Positions 6,139 through 12,232 of a stretch of 12,259 nt of DNA are shown in pieces; the stretch's first letter is position 1; each line of letters begins with the position of its first letter. The stretch is taken from assembly GCA_046566095.1 (NCBI GenBank), contig JBKHXI010000128.1:1-12259 (forward strand). Direction: 5' to 3'. The translations under genes and the position numbers were made by a program. The stretch comes from CAMPJU01 sp046566095 (GTDB lineage: Bacteria > Pseudomonadota > Gammaproteobacteria > Xanthomonadales > Xanthomonadaceae). The notes under the pieces were generated by a model. The model was not told the origin of the DNA. It worked only from the letters and a program-made list of their open reading frames with translations, and searched no databases.

Positions 6139-8270
6139 AGCCACCGCGGATGGGCCTGCAGGGCCGCTTCGCGGCGACCATGGGTGTGGCACTGCTGGTG
6201 GTGCTGGGCCTGATGGCGCTGCTGTGGCTGCGCCAGGAGCGCACCCAGGACGAGGTCACGGCCCTGGCCGGCGCCGCCATGCACGACATGGCGCGCGAGA
6301 ACCTGCGCCGGCGCGGCGAGGGCCTGGTCGAGCAGCTCGCCGAGTCGCTGGCCAACCCGCTGTACTACTTCGATCTGGACGAGGTCGGCGAGCAGACCCG
6401 CGGCGCGCTCGGGCAGCCGGACGTGGCCTACGTGCTGGTCTACGACGCCCACGGCAACGTCCTGCACGACGGCAGCGACGAGATCCCCACCTACGGCACC
6501 CGCATGGACGATCCGCTGGCGTTCGAGGTGATCGCCGCGCGCAGCCTGCACACCCAGTGGACCGACCGGGTGGTCGACGTCTCCAGCCCGATCACGGTCG
6601 GCGACCAGCGCCTGGGCGGCGTGCGCGTGGGCTACTCGCTGGCGAGCGCGCTGGAGGCCGAGCGGCGCGCGCTGGACATGCTGGCCGCCCGGCTGGAGCA
6701 GCTGGGCCGGCAGCAGCTGCTGTGGATCGCCCTGCTCAGCGCGCTGCTGCTGGGGCTGGTGCTGCTGCTGCTGTGGCTGGCGCAGCGTTCGCTGGTGGGC
6801 CCGGTGCGGCAGCTGGCCGACGCGGCGCGCGAGATCGAGGCCGGCAACTTCCACGGGCATGCGCCCGACAGCAACCGCCAGGACGAGGTCGGCGACCTGG
6901 TCCGCGCCTTCGGCCGCATGACCTCCAGCGTCGCCCGCCACGACCGCGACATCCGGCGCATGGCCTACACCGACGCGCTGACCGGCCTGGCCAACCGCCT
7001 GGCCTTCCGCGAGCACCTGGACCAGCGGCTGCTGCAGCTGCACGGCGCCAGCCGCCAGCTGGCGCTGCTGTTCGCCGACATCGACGACTTCAAGCGGGTC
7101 AACGACACCCTCGGCCACGACGTCGGCGACGAGGTGCTGCTGCAGTTCGCCTCGCGGATCCGCGAGGTCGTCGACCGGCTCGGCGGCGACGACGCGCTGC
7201 TGGCGCGGTTCGGCGGCGACGAGTTCGTGATCCTGCTGCAGAGCGGAGTGCACGCCAACGGCGACATCCGCACCGCCGCCAGCCGCCTGGCGGAGGCGCT
7301 GGTGCAGGACCTGGCGCGGCCGATCGCGGTCCAGGACCGGCAGGTGTTCCTCGGCACCTCGATCGGCGTGACCCTGTTCCCGGAGGACGCGTCCGGCGCC
7401 ACCGCGCTGATGAAGAACGGCGACATCGCCATGTACCAGGCCAAGGTCGCCGGCAAGAACTGCTACCGCTTCTACAGCCGCGCCATGGACCAGGCGGTCG
7501 AGCGGCGCGTGCGCCTGGAGCACGAGCTGCGCGGGGCCTGGGACCGCGGCGAACTCAGCCTGGTGTACCAGCCGGTCTACCGGCTTTCGGACGGGCACCT
7601 GGTCGGCGCCGAGGCGCTGCTGCGCTGGCAGCACCCGGAGCAGGGGCTGGTGGCGCCCTCGGTGTTCATCGACGTGGCCGAGCAGAGCGGCCTTATCGAG
7701 GTGATCGGGCCGCAGGTGATCCGCGCGGCCTGCGGCGACGCCAAGCGCTGGCAGGACGCGCACCCGCTGGCGCGGTCGCTGTTCGTCTCGGTGAACGTGT
7801 CGCCGCGGCAGCTGCGTAGCGGCGACCTGCCGCAGGTGGTCGCCGCCTGCCTGCGCGAGACCGGCCTGCAGGCGCAGTGCCTGCACCTGGAGCTGACCGA
7901 GACCGCGGTGATCGGCGACGAGATGCACGCCAGCGCGCTGCTGACCCGGCTGCGGGCCAGCGGGGTCAAGGTCTGGCTGGACGACTTCGGCACCGGCTTC
8001 TCGGGCCTGAGCCACCTGCGGCGGGTGCCGGTGGACGGGGTCAAGATCGACCGCAGTTTCATCGCCGACGTGCTGCGCGACCCGGACGACCTGGCCCTGA
8101 CCACCGCCATCATCGCCATGGCCCATTCGCTGGGGATCACCGTGGTCGCCGAGGGCGTGGAGAAGGAAGGCCAGTACGCGCTGCTGCGCGAGCGCGGCTG
8201 CGACCTGGCGCAGGGCTACTGGCTGGGGCACCCGATCAAGGCCGCGGAGTTCGCCCTGCTGCTGGCGTGA
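6135..8270 (+). CDS. Membrane-bound GGDEF-EAL c-di-GMP signalling protein
   Basis: This 711-residue inner-membrane protein has TM1 (about 15-32), a periplasmic sensor region (about 33-194), TM2 (about 195-217), a HAMP-like linker (about 218-268), a GGDEF domain (about 275-448) and an EAL domain (about 460-708). The cyclase signature RFGGDEF (358-364) and FADIDDFKRVND (313-324) are intact. No RxxD inhibitory site precedes it (R348 is followed by LGG). The phosphodiesterase residues look complete: EALLRW (493-498), N554, ELTE (586-589), LDDFGT (615-620), KID (637-639), E673 and QGY (693-695). Both activities are therefore possible. The GTG start at 6135 has GGAGG at 6126-6130 and overlaps the preceding stop as GTGA, implying translational coupling. 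An in-frame ATG at 6150 is less favoured. The upstream periplasmic binding protein is the obvious candidate partner of the sensor region. Confidence 0.93.
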   Translation: MKPPRMGLQGRFAATMGVALLVVLGLMALLWLRQERTQDEVTALAGAAMHDMARENLRRRGEGLVEQLAESLANPLYYFDLDEVGEQTRGALGQPDVAYVLVYDAHGNVLHDGSDEIPTYGTRMDDPLAFEVIAARSLHTQWTDRVVDVSSPITVGDQRLGGVRVGYSLASALEAERRALDMLAARLEQLGRQQLLWIALLSALLLGLVLLLLWLAQRSLVGPVRQLADAAREIEAGNFHGHAPDSNRQDEVGDLVRAFGRMTSSVARHDRDIRRMAYTDALTGLANRLAFREHLDQRLLQLHGASRQLALLFADIDDFKRVNDTLGHDVGDEVLLQFASRIREVVDRLGGDDALLARFGGDEFVILLQSGVHANGDIRTAASRLAEALVQDLARPIAVQDRQVFLGTSIGVTLFPEDASGATALMKNGDIAMYQAKVAGKNCYRFYSRAMDQAVERRVRLEHELRGAWDRGELSLVYQPVYRLSDGHLVGAEALLRWQHPEQGLVAPSVFIDVAEQSGLIEVIGPQVIRAACGDAKRWQDAHPLARSLFVSVNVSPRQLRSGDLPQVVAACLRETGLQAQCLHLELTETAVIGDEMHASALLTRLRASGVKVWLDDFGTGFSGLSHLRRVPVDGVKIDRSFIADVLRDPDDLALTTAIIAMAHSLGITVVAEGVEKEGQYALLRERGCDLAQGYWLGHPIKAAEFALLLA

Positions 8271-8288
8271 GGCGCCGGCCGGGGCGGT

Positions 8289-8978
8289 TCAGGTGAGGCG
8301 GTCGATCCAGTCCGCGGCGGTCGCCACCAGGGTGCCCGAGAGGACGCCGAACACCGCGATCGCGGCGATGCCGCCGGCCCAGGCCGCCAGCATCAGCGCG
8401 CCGTCGCGCTCCAGCAGCGCCAGCGCGAACAGCAGCAGCAGGCCGCCGAACAGGTAGTTGGTCAGCGGGATCGGCAGCGCCAGCAGGATCCCGAGCAGCA
8501 CCAGCAGCAGGCCGGTGAACGCGGTCGCCAGCACGTGGTCGAGCACCGCGGTCAGGCGCGGCCGCACCAGCTTCTCCAGCCGCGCTAGCGCCGGCGAGAT
8601 CATCCGGTCGAAGCGCGCCAGCGCATGCCGGTGCGGCCCGCGTTCGGCGAGCAGGCGCGGCAGCCACGGCCGCCGCCGCGCCACCAGCAGCTGCAGCCCG
8701 ATCAGCACGGTGAGCGGGCCGCTGATCGCGCCGCCGACCGGCACCGGGATGAAGGCCGGCAGGATCGCCGCGAACAGCAGCATGCCGAAGGCGCGGCGGC
8801 CCAGGCCCGAGAGCAGGGTGCGCAGCGGCAGCAGCTCGGCGGGGTCGCCGGCGGCCAGTTCGTCGAGCAGCGCGCGGGTGCCGGCCTCGCTGTGGCGGCG
8901 GCGCAGGCGGCGCGCGCGGCGGCGGCCGGAATCCGCCGCGGGACCGGCCGCGTCCGGACCGTCGCGGCGGTCGTTCAC
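8289..8978 (-). CDS. ExoD-family membrane protein
   Basis: This 229-residue protein has a charged Arg-rich N-terminus (1-33), an amphipathic segment (34-60), and two hydrophobic regions each built around a Pro-rich turn: ILPAFIPVPVGGAISGPLTV (72-91) and ALPIPLTNYLFGGLL (167-181). Further spans run to about 220. This duplicated Pro-x-Pro pattern is characteristic of ExoD proteins, named for a rhizobial exopolysaccharide and alkali-tolerance gene; their biochemical activity is not established. The GTG at 8978 is chosen because it overlaps the stop of the upstream CNNM gene as GTGA. The frame continues to 9071, but that part duplicates the CNNM coding sequence in another frame and is not ExoD-like. 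The stop lies 18 bp from the convergent GGDEF-EAL gene, with no terminator seen between them. Confidence 0.82.
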   Translation of the reverse strand: MNDRRDGPDAAGPAADSGRRRARRLRRRHSEAGTRALLDELAAGDPAELLPLRTLLSGLGRRAFGMLLFAAILPAFIPVPVGGAISGPLTVLIGLQLLVARRRPWLPRLLAERGPHRHALARFDRMISPALARLEKLVRPRLTAVLDHVLATAFTGLLLVLLGILLALPIPLTNYLFGGLLLLFALALLERDGALMLAAWAGGIAAIAVFGVLSGTLVATAADWIDRLT

Positions 8979-10288
8979 TCCGCGTCCGTCCCCGCCGGCG
9001 CGCGCCCGACCAGCAGCTTGTCGATCCGCGGGCCGTCCAGGTCCACCACCTCGACCCGCCAGCCGTTCCACTCGAACGATTCGCCGGCGTTGGGAATGCG
9101 GCCGAAGCGGGCGATCACCATGCCGGCGGCGGTGTGGTAGTCGTGCTCGTCCTCGCCGGGCAGCGCGCCGCCGTCCAGCAGTTCGCGCAGTTCCTCCACC
9201 GGCAGCCCGCCGTCGACCAGCAGGCTGCCGTCGTCGCGGACCACCACCATCGGCTCGGCGTCGGCGCCCTCGCCGGTCTGGGCGCGGCCGATCACCGCGC
9301 CGAGCAGGTCGTTGACGGTGACCACGCCGGTGACGTCGCCGTACTCGTCGACCACCAGCGCGATCGACTGCTGTTCCTCGCGGAAGATCTCCAGCAGCTT
9401 CAGCGCCGGGGTCGATTCGGAGACGAACACCGCCGGGCGCAGCGCCTTGAACAGGTCGGGCGCGCGCTCGTCGAGGCGGTCGAGCAGCGACTTGACCTCG
9501 AGGATGCCGAGCACCTCGCTGTCGTCGCCGCGGTAGACCGGGTAGCGCGAGAACGGGGTCCGGCGCATGGTCGCGAGGTTCTCCTCGAACGGCGCCGCCG
9601 CGTCCAGCCAGGCGATGCGCATGCGCGGGGTCATCAGGCTCTCGGTGTCGCGGTCGCCCAGGCGCAGCACCCGGTGCATCATGTTGCGCTCGTCGGCGTC
9701 GATCACGCCCTGCTCGTGGCTCTCGCTGAGCAGCATGCGGATCTCCTCCTCGCTGACCGACGAGCGCGCGTCCGCGATCCCGAGCAGGCGCAGCACCGCG
9801 CGGTTGATCGTGCCGAGCGCCGCCACCACCGGGCGCGCGAACCGCGCCAGCAGGTCGAGCGGGATCGCGACCGCGCTGGAGATGCGTTCGGGGTTGGTCA
9901 GGGCCAGGCGCTTGGGCACCAGCTCGCCGAAGATCACCGTGGTCGCGGTGATCAGGCCGACCGCGGTGCCGATCCCGATCGGGCGCGCGTATTCGCGCGC
10001 GGCCGGCCAGAGGTCGTCGAGCCAGTCGGCGATGATCAGGCCGATGGCGTCGCCGCCGAACACGCCGGTGAGGATGCCGATCAGGGTGATCCCGACCTGC
10101 ACCGTCGACAGCAGGTTGTCCGGGTTCTCGGCCAGCGCCAGCGCCTTGCGGGCGCCGCGGCTGGGGTGCGCCGGATCCTCGGCCATCTGCTTCAGCCGCA
10201 TCTTGCGCGAGGTGACCACGGCCATCTCCGACATCGCGAAGAAGCCGTTGAGCGCGATCAGCGCCAGCACGATCAGCAGTTCGGCCAC
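8975..10288 (-). CDS. CNNM/CorB-type ion transporter (DUF21-CBS-CorC_HlyC)
   Basis: Members of this family are membrane proteins linked to Mg2+ (and Co2+) transport and resistance, often annotated hemolysin-like. The 437-residue product has a DUF21/CNNM membrane domain (about 1-190) with TM1 carrying FFAMSEMAVV (16-25), two further spans (about 60-87, 103-127) and the hallmark GELVPKR (121-127). A pair of CBS domains follows (about 215-335), including VVDEYGDVTGVVTVNDLLG (312-330), then a CorC_HlyC domain (about 345-428). E. coli CorC (YbeX) lacks the membrane domain; this protein resembles CorB/YfjD. The start is GTG at 10288, with AGGGAG (10302-10297) at a good 8-nt spacing. It is transcribed toward exoD, with which it overlaps. 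Its leader contains a possible regulatory reading frame. The transported ion cannot be told from sequence. Confidence 0.9.
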   Translation of the reverse strand: MAELLIVLALIALNGFFAMSEMAVVTSRKMRLKQMAEDPAHPSRGARKALALAENPDNLLSTVQVGITLIGILTGVFGGDAIGLIIADWLDDLWPAAREYARPIGIGTAVGLITATTVIFGELVPKRLALTNPERISSAVAIPLDLLARFARPVVAALGTINRAVLRLLGIADARSSVSEEEIRMLLSESHEQGVIDADERNMMHRVLRLGDRDTESLMTPRMRIAWLDAAAPFEENLATMRRTPFSRYPVYRGDDSEVLGILEVKSLLDRLDERAPDLFKALRPAVFVSESTPALKLLEIFREEQQSIALVVDEYGDVTGVVTVNDLLGAVIGRAQTGEGADAEPMVVVRDDGSLLVDGGLPVEELRELLDGGALPGEDEHDYHTAAGMVIARFGRIPNAGESFEWNGWRVEVVDLDGPRIDKLLVGRAPAGTDAE

Positions 10289-10289
10289 C

Positions 10290-10400
10290 TCAGCGGCTCC
10301 CTGCCGGCGCCATGCGGGCGGCCGCGGCGGCCACGCGCGCCCGGCCCGGTGCGGGCGGAGGGTGCAGGCGGCGCGGGAGGGGGAGTGGGTCGTCGTCCAT
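10290..10400 (-). CDS. Possible leader peptide of the CNNM transporter (MgtL-like)
   Basis: A 36-codon reading frame runs from ATG at 10400 to TGA at 10292-10290, ending one base before the transporter GTG (10288). The product begins MDDDPLPLPRRLHPPP and continues Ala/Arg-rich. Salmonella MgtL, the Mg2+- and proline-responsive leader peptide of mgtA, is [17 protein letters not shown]. Residues 1, 4, 5 and 7-11 are identical. The ATG lies about 30 nt after the start predicted from the extended -10 at 10443-10438. The last codons contain the transporter's Shine-Dalgarno. Second codon positions are least G/C-rich (26 of 36, against 33 first and 32 third), as in real genes here. Against it, the sequence before the ATG is pyrimidine-rich with no ribosome-binding site, and Pro/Arg/Ala codons are expected by chance in such DNA. 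Confidence 0.35.
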   Translation of the reverse strand: MDDDPLPLPRRLHPPPAPGRARVAAAAARMAPAGSR

Positions 10401-10437
10401 GCGGGGGAGGGCGGCCGGCGGCGGCGCGCCCCGGCCG

Positions 10438-10446
10438 ATCATAGCA
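10438..10446 (-). promoter_or_regulatory. Extended -10 promoter of the CNNM-exoD unit
   Basis: On the minus strand TGC-TATGAT (10446-10438) is a near-consensus extended -10 in otherwise very G/C-rich DNA. A -35 is not recognisable at the normal distance, which extended -10 promoters tolerate. The expected start is near 10431, giving a leader of about 142 nt before the GTG at 10288. No other -10-like sequence stands out in this 239-bp gap. Confidence 0.5.
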
Positions 10447-10491
10447 AGCGTGCGCTGCGGCCGGGCGCGGCGTGCCGCCGGGCGCGGGCAG

Positions 10492-10522
10492 GGCCGGCGC
10501 CGGCCGCGGCGTGGCCCACGCC
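10492..10522. terminator. Palindromes downstream of the YbjN-like gene
   Basis: Two adjacent symmetric sequences follow the minus-strand stop at 10528. GGCGTG (10508-10513) pairs with CACGCC (10517-10522) as a 6-bp hairpin with a 3-nt loop, and GGCCGGCGCCGGCC (10492-10505) is a perfect 14-bp palindrome. They separate this gene from the promoter of the next minus-strand unit and could mark a 3' end. There is no U tract, so intrinsic termination is not assured. Confidence 0.3.
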
Positions 10523-10527
10523 CGGGC

Positions 10528-10938
10528 TCAGAGCAGGTCGCCGCCGTTGGACAGCATGCGCTCCATGCGGTCGCCCAGGCCGCCGATCTCCAGCACCAGG
10601 CGGTCGACCTCGGAGGCGTCCAGGCTCTCGTAGGGCCGGTTCTCGCACAGCTGCAGGTAGGGCACGCCGTCCAGGTCGCCGACCGCCAGGTAGCCGACCC
10701 GGCTTTCCCAGTTGAAGGCGAGCGCGCGCGCGGCATCCAGGCCGGTGGTCGGCGCCACGGCGGTGCTGACCCGCAGGTAGCAGCGGCCGTCGTCGTCCTC
10801 CATCTCCGACAGGAAGATCGCCTGGCGGCGACTGCCCTGCTCCAGCGACAGCTCCACGCAGAGCACGTACGGCTCCTGCATGGTGATCCGGTAGTCGCTG
10901 CCGGTCAGGTGGCTGCGGATCTGCTCGAAGTTCTGCAT
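10528..10938 (-). CDS. Small conserved protein, possible YbjN/CesT-like fold
   Basis: This 136-residue soluble protein has no signal peptide or membrane segment. It begins MQNFEQIRSHLTGSDYRI, alternates predicted beta strands (YVLCVELSLEQGSRRQAIFLSEM, 24-46; RCYLRVSTAVAP, 52-63) with a helix (68-80), continues with VGYLAVGDLDGVPYLQLCENRPY (81-103) and ends in a helix (107-129). This alpha-beta layout, with a 'yLRVSTav' strand and a 'D..EvdrlvleIg...DrmE' C-terminal helix, is reminiscent of the YbjN and type III chaperone (CesT/Tir) fold. The match is by impression only. The ATG at 10938 has GGAG (10951-10948) 9 nt upstream, a good ribosome-binding site. The gene stands alone, divergent from the ATL gene. 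No function is assigned. Confidence 0.8.
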   Translation of the reverse strand: MQNFEQIRSHLTGSDYRITMQEPYVLCVELSLEQGSRRQAIFLSEMEDDDGRCYLRVSTAVAPTTGLDAARALAFNWESRVGYLAVGDLDGVPYLQLCENRPYESLDASEVDRLVLEIGGLGDRMERMLSNGGDLL

Positions 10939-10966
10939 GGGGGGCTGCTCCGCGATGTTCCGCCCG

Positions 10967-10972
10967 ATGGTA
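10967..10972 (-). promoter_or_regulatory. Candidate -10 for the YbjN-like gene
   Basis: On the minus strand TACCAT (10972-10967) has the TAnnnT form and is the same hexamer proposed for trmJ. It predicts a leader of about 22 nt that would include the GGAG ribosome-binding site. No -35 is visible. Confidence 0.35.
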
Positions 10973-11028
10973 GCGCAGGCCGGTGGACGGGCGGCGACAG
11001 CGGGGCGGCGGGCTGCGAACATGGCGCC

Positions 11029-11397
11029 ATGCCCGGTTCCGCCGCCACGCCCGCATCGCGCCGCGCCCCGGCCGCGCAGGCGCGCGCGCGGATCCTGGCC
11101 GCGGTCCGGGCGATCCCGCGCGGGCAGGTCGCCGGCTACGGCGAGGTCGCCGCCCGCGCCGGCCTGCCCGGGCGGGCGCGGCTGGCGGCGCGGGCGCTGG
11201 CCGACAACGACGATCCGTCGCTGCCCTGGCACCGGGTGCTGCGCGCGGACGGACGCATCGCCTTCGCGCCGGGCTCGCGCCAATGGCGCGAGCAGGCGCG
11301 GCGCCTGCGCGCCGAGGGCGTGGCGGTGCGCGACGGGCGGGTGGCGCGGCGCCCGCGCACGCTCGATGCCGCGCTGTGGGGGCCCGGCGCGGACTGA
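11029..11397 (+). CDS. atl: ATL (alkyltransferase-like) DNA-binding protein, YbaZ type
   Basis: This 122-residue protein consists of the DNA-binding domain of O6-alkylguanine-DNA alkyltransferase alone. The catalytic PCHRV motif reads PWHRV (66-70), with Trp67 replacing the alkyl-accepting Cys. That substitution defines ATL proteins, which cannot remove alkyl groups but bind O6-alkylguanine and hand it to nucleotide excision repair. Other family residues are present: the GYGEV (36-40) tyrosine that pushes the flipped base and the Arg-finger region GLPGRARLAARAL (45-57, probably Arg51). The ATG at 11029 is the only reasonable start. It lies within the palindrome ATGGCGCCAT (11021-11030) and lacks a Shine-Dalgarno. 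An ATG at 11021 is out of frame. The 18-residue Ala/Arg-rich N-terminal tail is longer than usual. Identity is firm; the repair role is from family knowledge. Confidence 0.88.
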   Translation: MPGSAATPASRRAPAAQARARILAAVRAIPRGQVAGYGEVAARAGLPGRARLAARALADNDDPSLPWHRVLRADGRIAFAPGSRQWREQARRLRAEGVAVRDGRVARRPRTLDAALWGPGAD

Positions 11398-11411
11398 GCG
11401 CAGGCAACCGG

Positions 11412-11417
11412 TATCAT
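11412..11417 (+). promoter_or_regulatory. Candidate -10 of the rhomboid gene
   Basis: TATCAT (11412-11417), 14 bases after the ATL stop, fits a -10 hexamer and predicts a start near 11424, leaving a short leader with the AGGGA ribosome-binding site (11432-11436). It has no obvious -35. If it is used, the in-frame ATG at 11416 is not transcribed, which supports the downstream start at 11443. Confidence 0.4.
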
Positions 11418-11442
11418 GGGGCGGCACCGACAGGGACCGCCG

Positions 11443-12108
11443 ATGTTCTCCAACCTCCCCCCCGTCACCAAGGCGCTGCTGGTCGCCAACGGCGTCGCGT
11501 TCGCGTTGCAGCTGATGCTGGGCAACGCGGCCTTCGCGTCGTTCATGCTGTGGCCGCTGGGCGACGCGGGCCTGGACCCGTACTCGCAGGCGCAGGGCTT
11601 CCTGCCCTGGCAGCTGGTGACCTACGGCTTCCTGCACGGCAACCTGCCGCACCTGCTGTTCAACATGCTGGCGCTGCTGATGTTCGGCGCGCCGCTGGAA
11701 TACACCTGGGGCAACCGCAGGTTCGCGACCTTCTACTTCGTGTGCGTGGCCGGCGCCGGGCTGTGCCAGCTGGTGGTGGCCTCCTGGACGCTGTCGCAGA
11801 CCGGGCAGGCGTATCCCACCGTGGGCGCCTCCGGCGGCGTGTTCGGCCTGCTGATGGCCTACGGCATGCTGTTCCCGCACCAGCGGGTGATGCTGCTGAT
11901 CCCGCCGATCCCGATGAAGGCGCGCACCCTGGTGATCGTGTACGGGATCATTACCCTGATGCTGGGCATCACCGGCACCGCGGCCGGGGTGGCGCACTTC
12001 GCGCACCTGGGCGGGATGCTGTTCGGCTGGCTGCTGATCCGCCACTGGCGCGGGCAGCCGCCGTTCGGCCGCCGCGGCCCGCCGCCAGGGCCGCGCCGGA
12101 TCCACTGA
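11443..12108 (+). CDS. Rhomboid-family intramembrane serine protease
   Basis: Rhomboids are membrane proteases that cut transmembrane substrates using a Ser-His dyad. This 221-residue protein has six hydrophobic spans. The conserved loop and TM2 motif FLHGNLPHLLFNMLALLMFG (63-82) and EYTWG (86-90) are followed by GASGGVFGL (128-136) with nucleophile Ser130, and AHFAHLGGMLFG (184-195). His188 is the likely catalytic base, because the Gly residues at +3 and +7 match the HxxGxxxG pattern of GlpG. The tail after 200 is Arg/Pro-rich and cytosolic. ATG 11443 is preferred over 11416 because AGGGA lies 6 nt upstream and the family-like sequence begins MFSNLPPVTKALL. The active site is complete. The substrate is unknown, and the neighbours do not suggest one. 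Confidence 0.93.
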   Translation: MFSNLPPVTKALLVANGVAFALQLMLGNAAFASFMLWPLGDAGLDPYSQAQGFLPWQLVTYGFLHGNLPHLLFNMLALLMFGAPLEYTWGNRRFATFYFVCVAGAGLCQLVVASWTLSQTGQAYPTVGASGGVFGLLMAYGMLFPHQRVMLLIPPIPMKARTLVIVYGIITLMLGITGTAAGVAHFAHLGGMLFGWLLIRHWRGQPPFGRRGPPPGPRRIH

Positions 12109-12131
12109 CAACCAGGGGGATGCTGTTTCTT

Positions 12132-12147
12132 CCCCCGCTTGCGGGGG
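12132..12147 (+). terminator. GC hairpin downstream of the rhomboid gene
   Basis: CCCCCG (12132-12137) pairs with CGGGGG (12142-12147) around CTTG, 23 bases after the rhomboid stop. A pyrimidine-rich run precedes the hairpin, but no T tract follows it, so its role as a terminator is uncertain. It may instead be the first part of an intergenic repeat that continues to the window end. Confidence 0.4.
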
Positions 12148-12154
12148 GCGATGA

Positions 12155-12232
12155 GGCGCGCTTGCGAGCCACTGGCTCGCGCGCCGAAGAGCGCCCGGAG
12201 GCTGCGCCGGAGGGCCGGACAGTGCCCGGAGG
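12155..12232. repeat. Hairpin and CCGGAGG direct repeats in the terminal gene-free region
   Basis: GCGAGCC (12164-12170) pairs with GGCTCGC (12174-12180) around ACT, and outer bases GGCGC (12155-12159) pair with GCGCC (12181-12185) across a 4-nt bulge. CCGGAGG then occurs three times (12195-12201, 12207-12213, 12226-12232). GGGCGATG occurs near both ends (12146-12153 and 12231-12238). The last 151 bases hold no credible gene. The pattern resembles a mosaic intergenic repeat cut by the window edge. Confidence 0.45.

Noticed and set aside
5919..8231. 770-codon minus-strand reading frame opposite the GGDEF-EAL gene
   Set aside because: Antisense shadow of a strongly conserved gene; composition dominated by Gln, Val, Gly and His with no motif.
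8271..8288. Terminator between the convergent GGDEF-EAL and exoD genes
   Set aside because: The 18-bp G/C-rich gap contains GGCGCC but no convincing stem-loop or U tract.
8979..9071. N-terminal extension of exoD to 9071
   Set aside because: It lies entirely inside the CNNM C-terminus in another frame; the GTGA overlap start is preferred.
10401..10442. In-frame ATG at 10442 as a longer start for the leader reading frame
   Set aside because: It lies within the predicted extended -10 (TATGAT), so it would not be in the transcript if that promoter is used.
9134..10444. 436-codon plus-strand reading frame opposite the CNNM gene
   Set aside because: Shadow of the minus-strand gene, whose DUF21, CBS and CorC_HlyC domains are clear.
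11416..11442. Upstream ATG for the rhomboid protease
   Set aside because: It overlaps the candidate -10 and lacks a ribosome-binding site; ATG 11443 has AGGGA at 6 nt.
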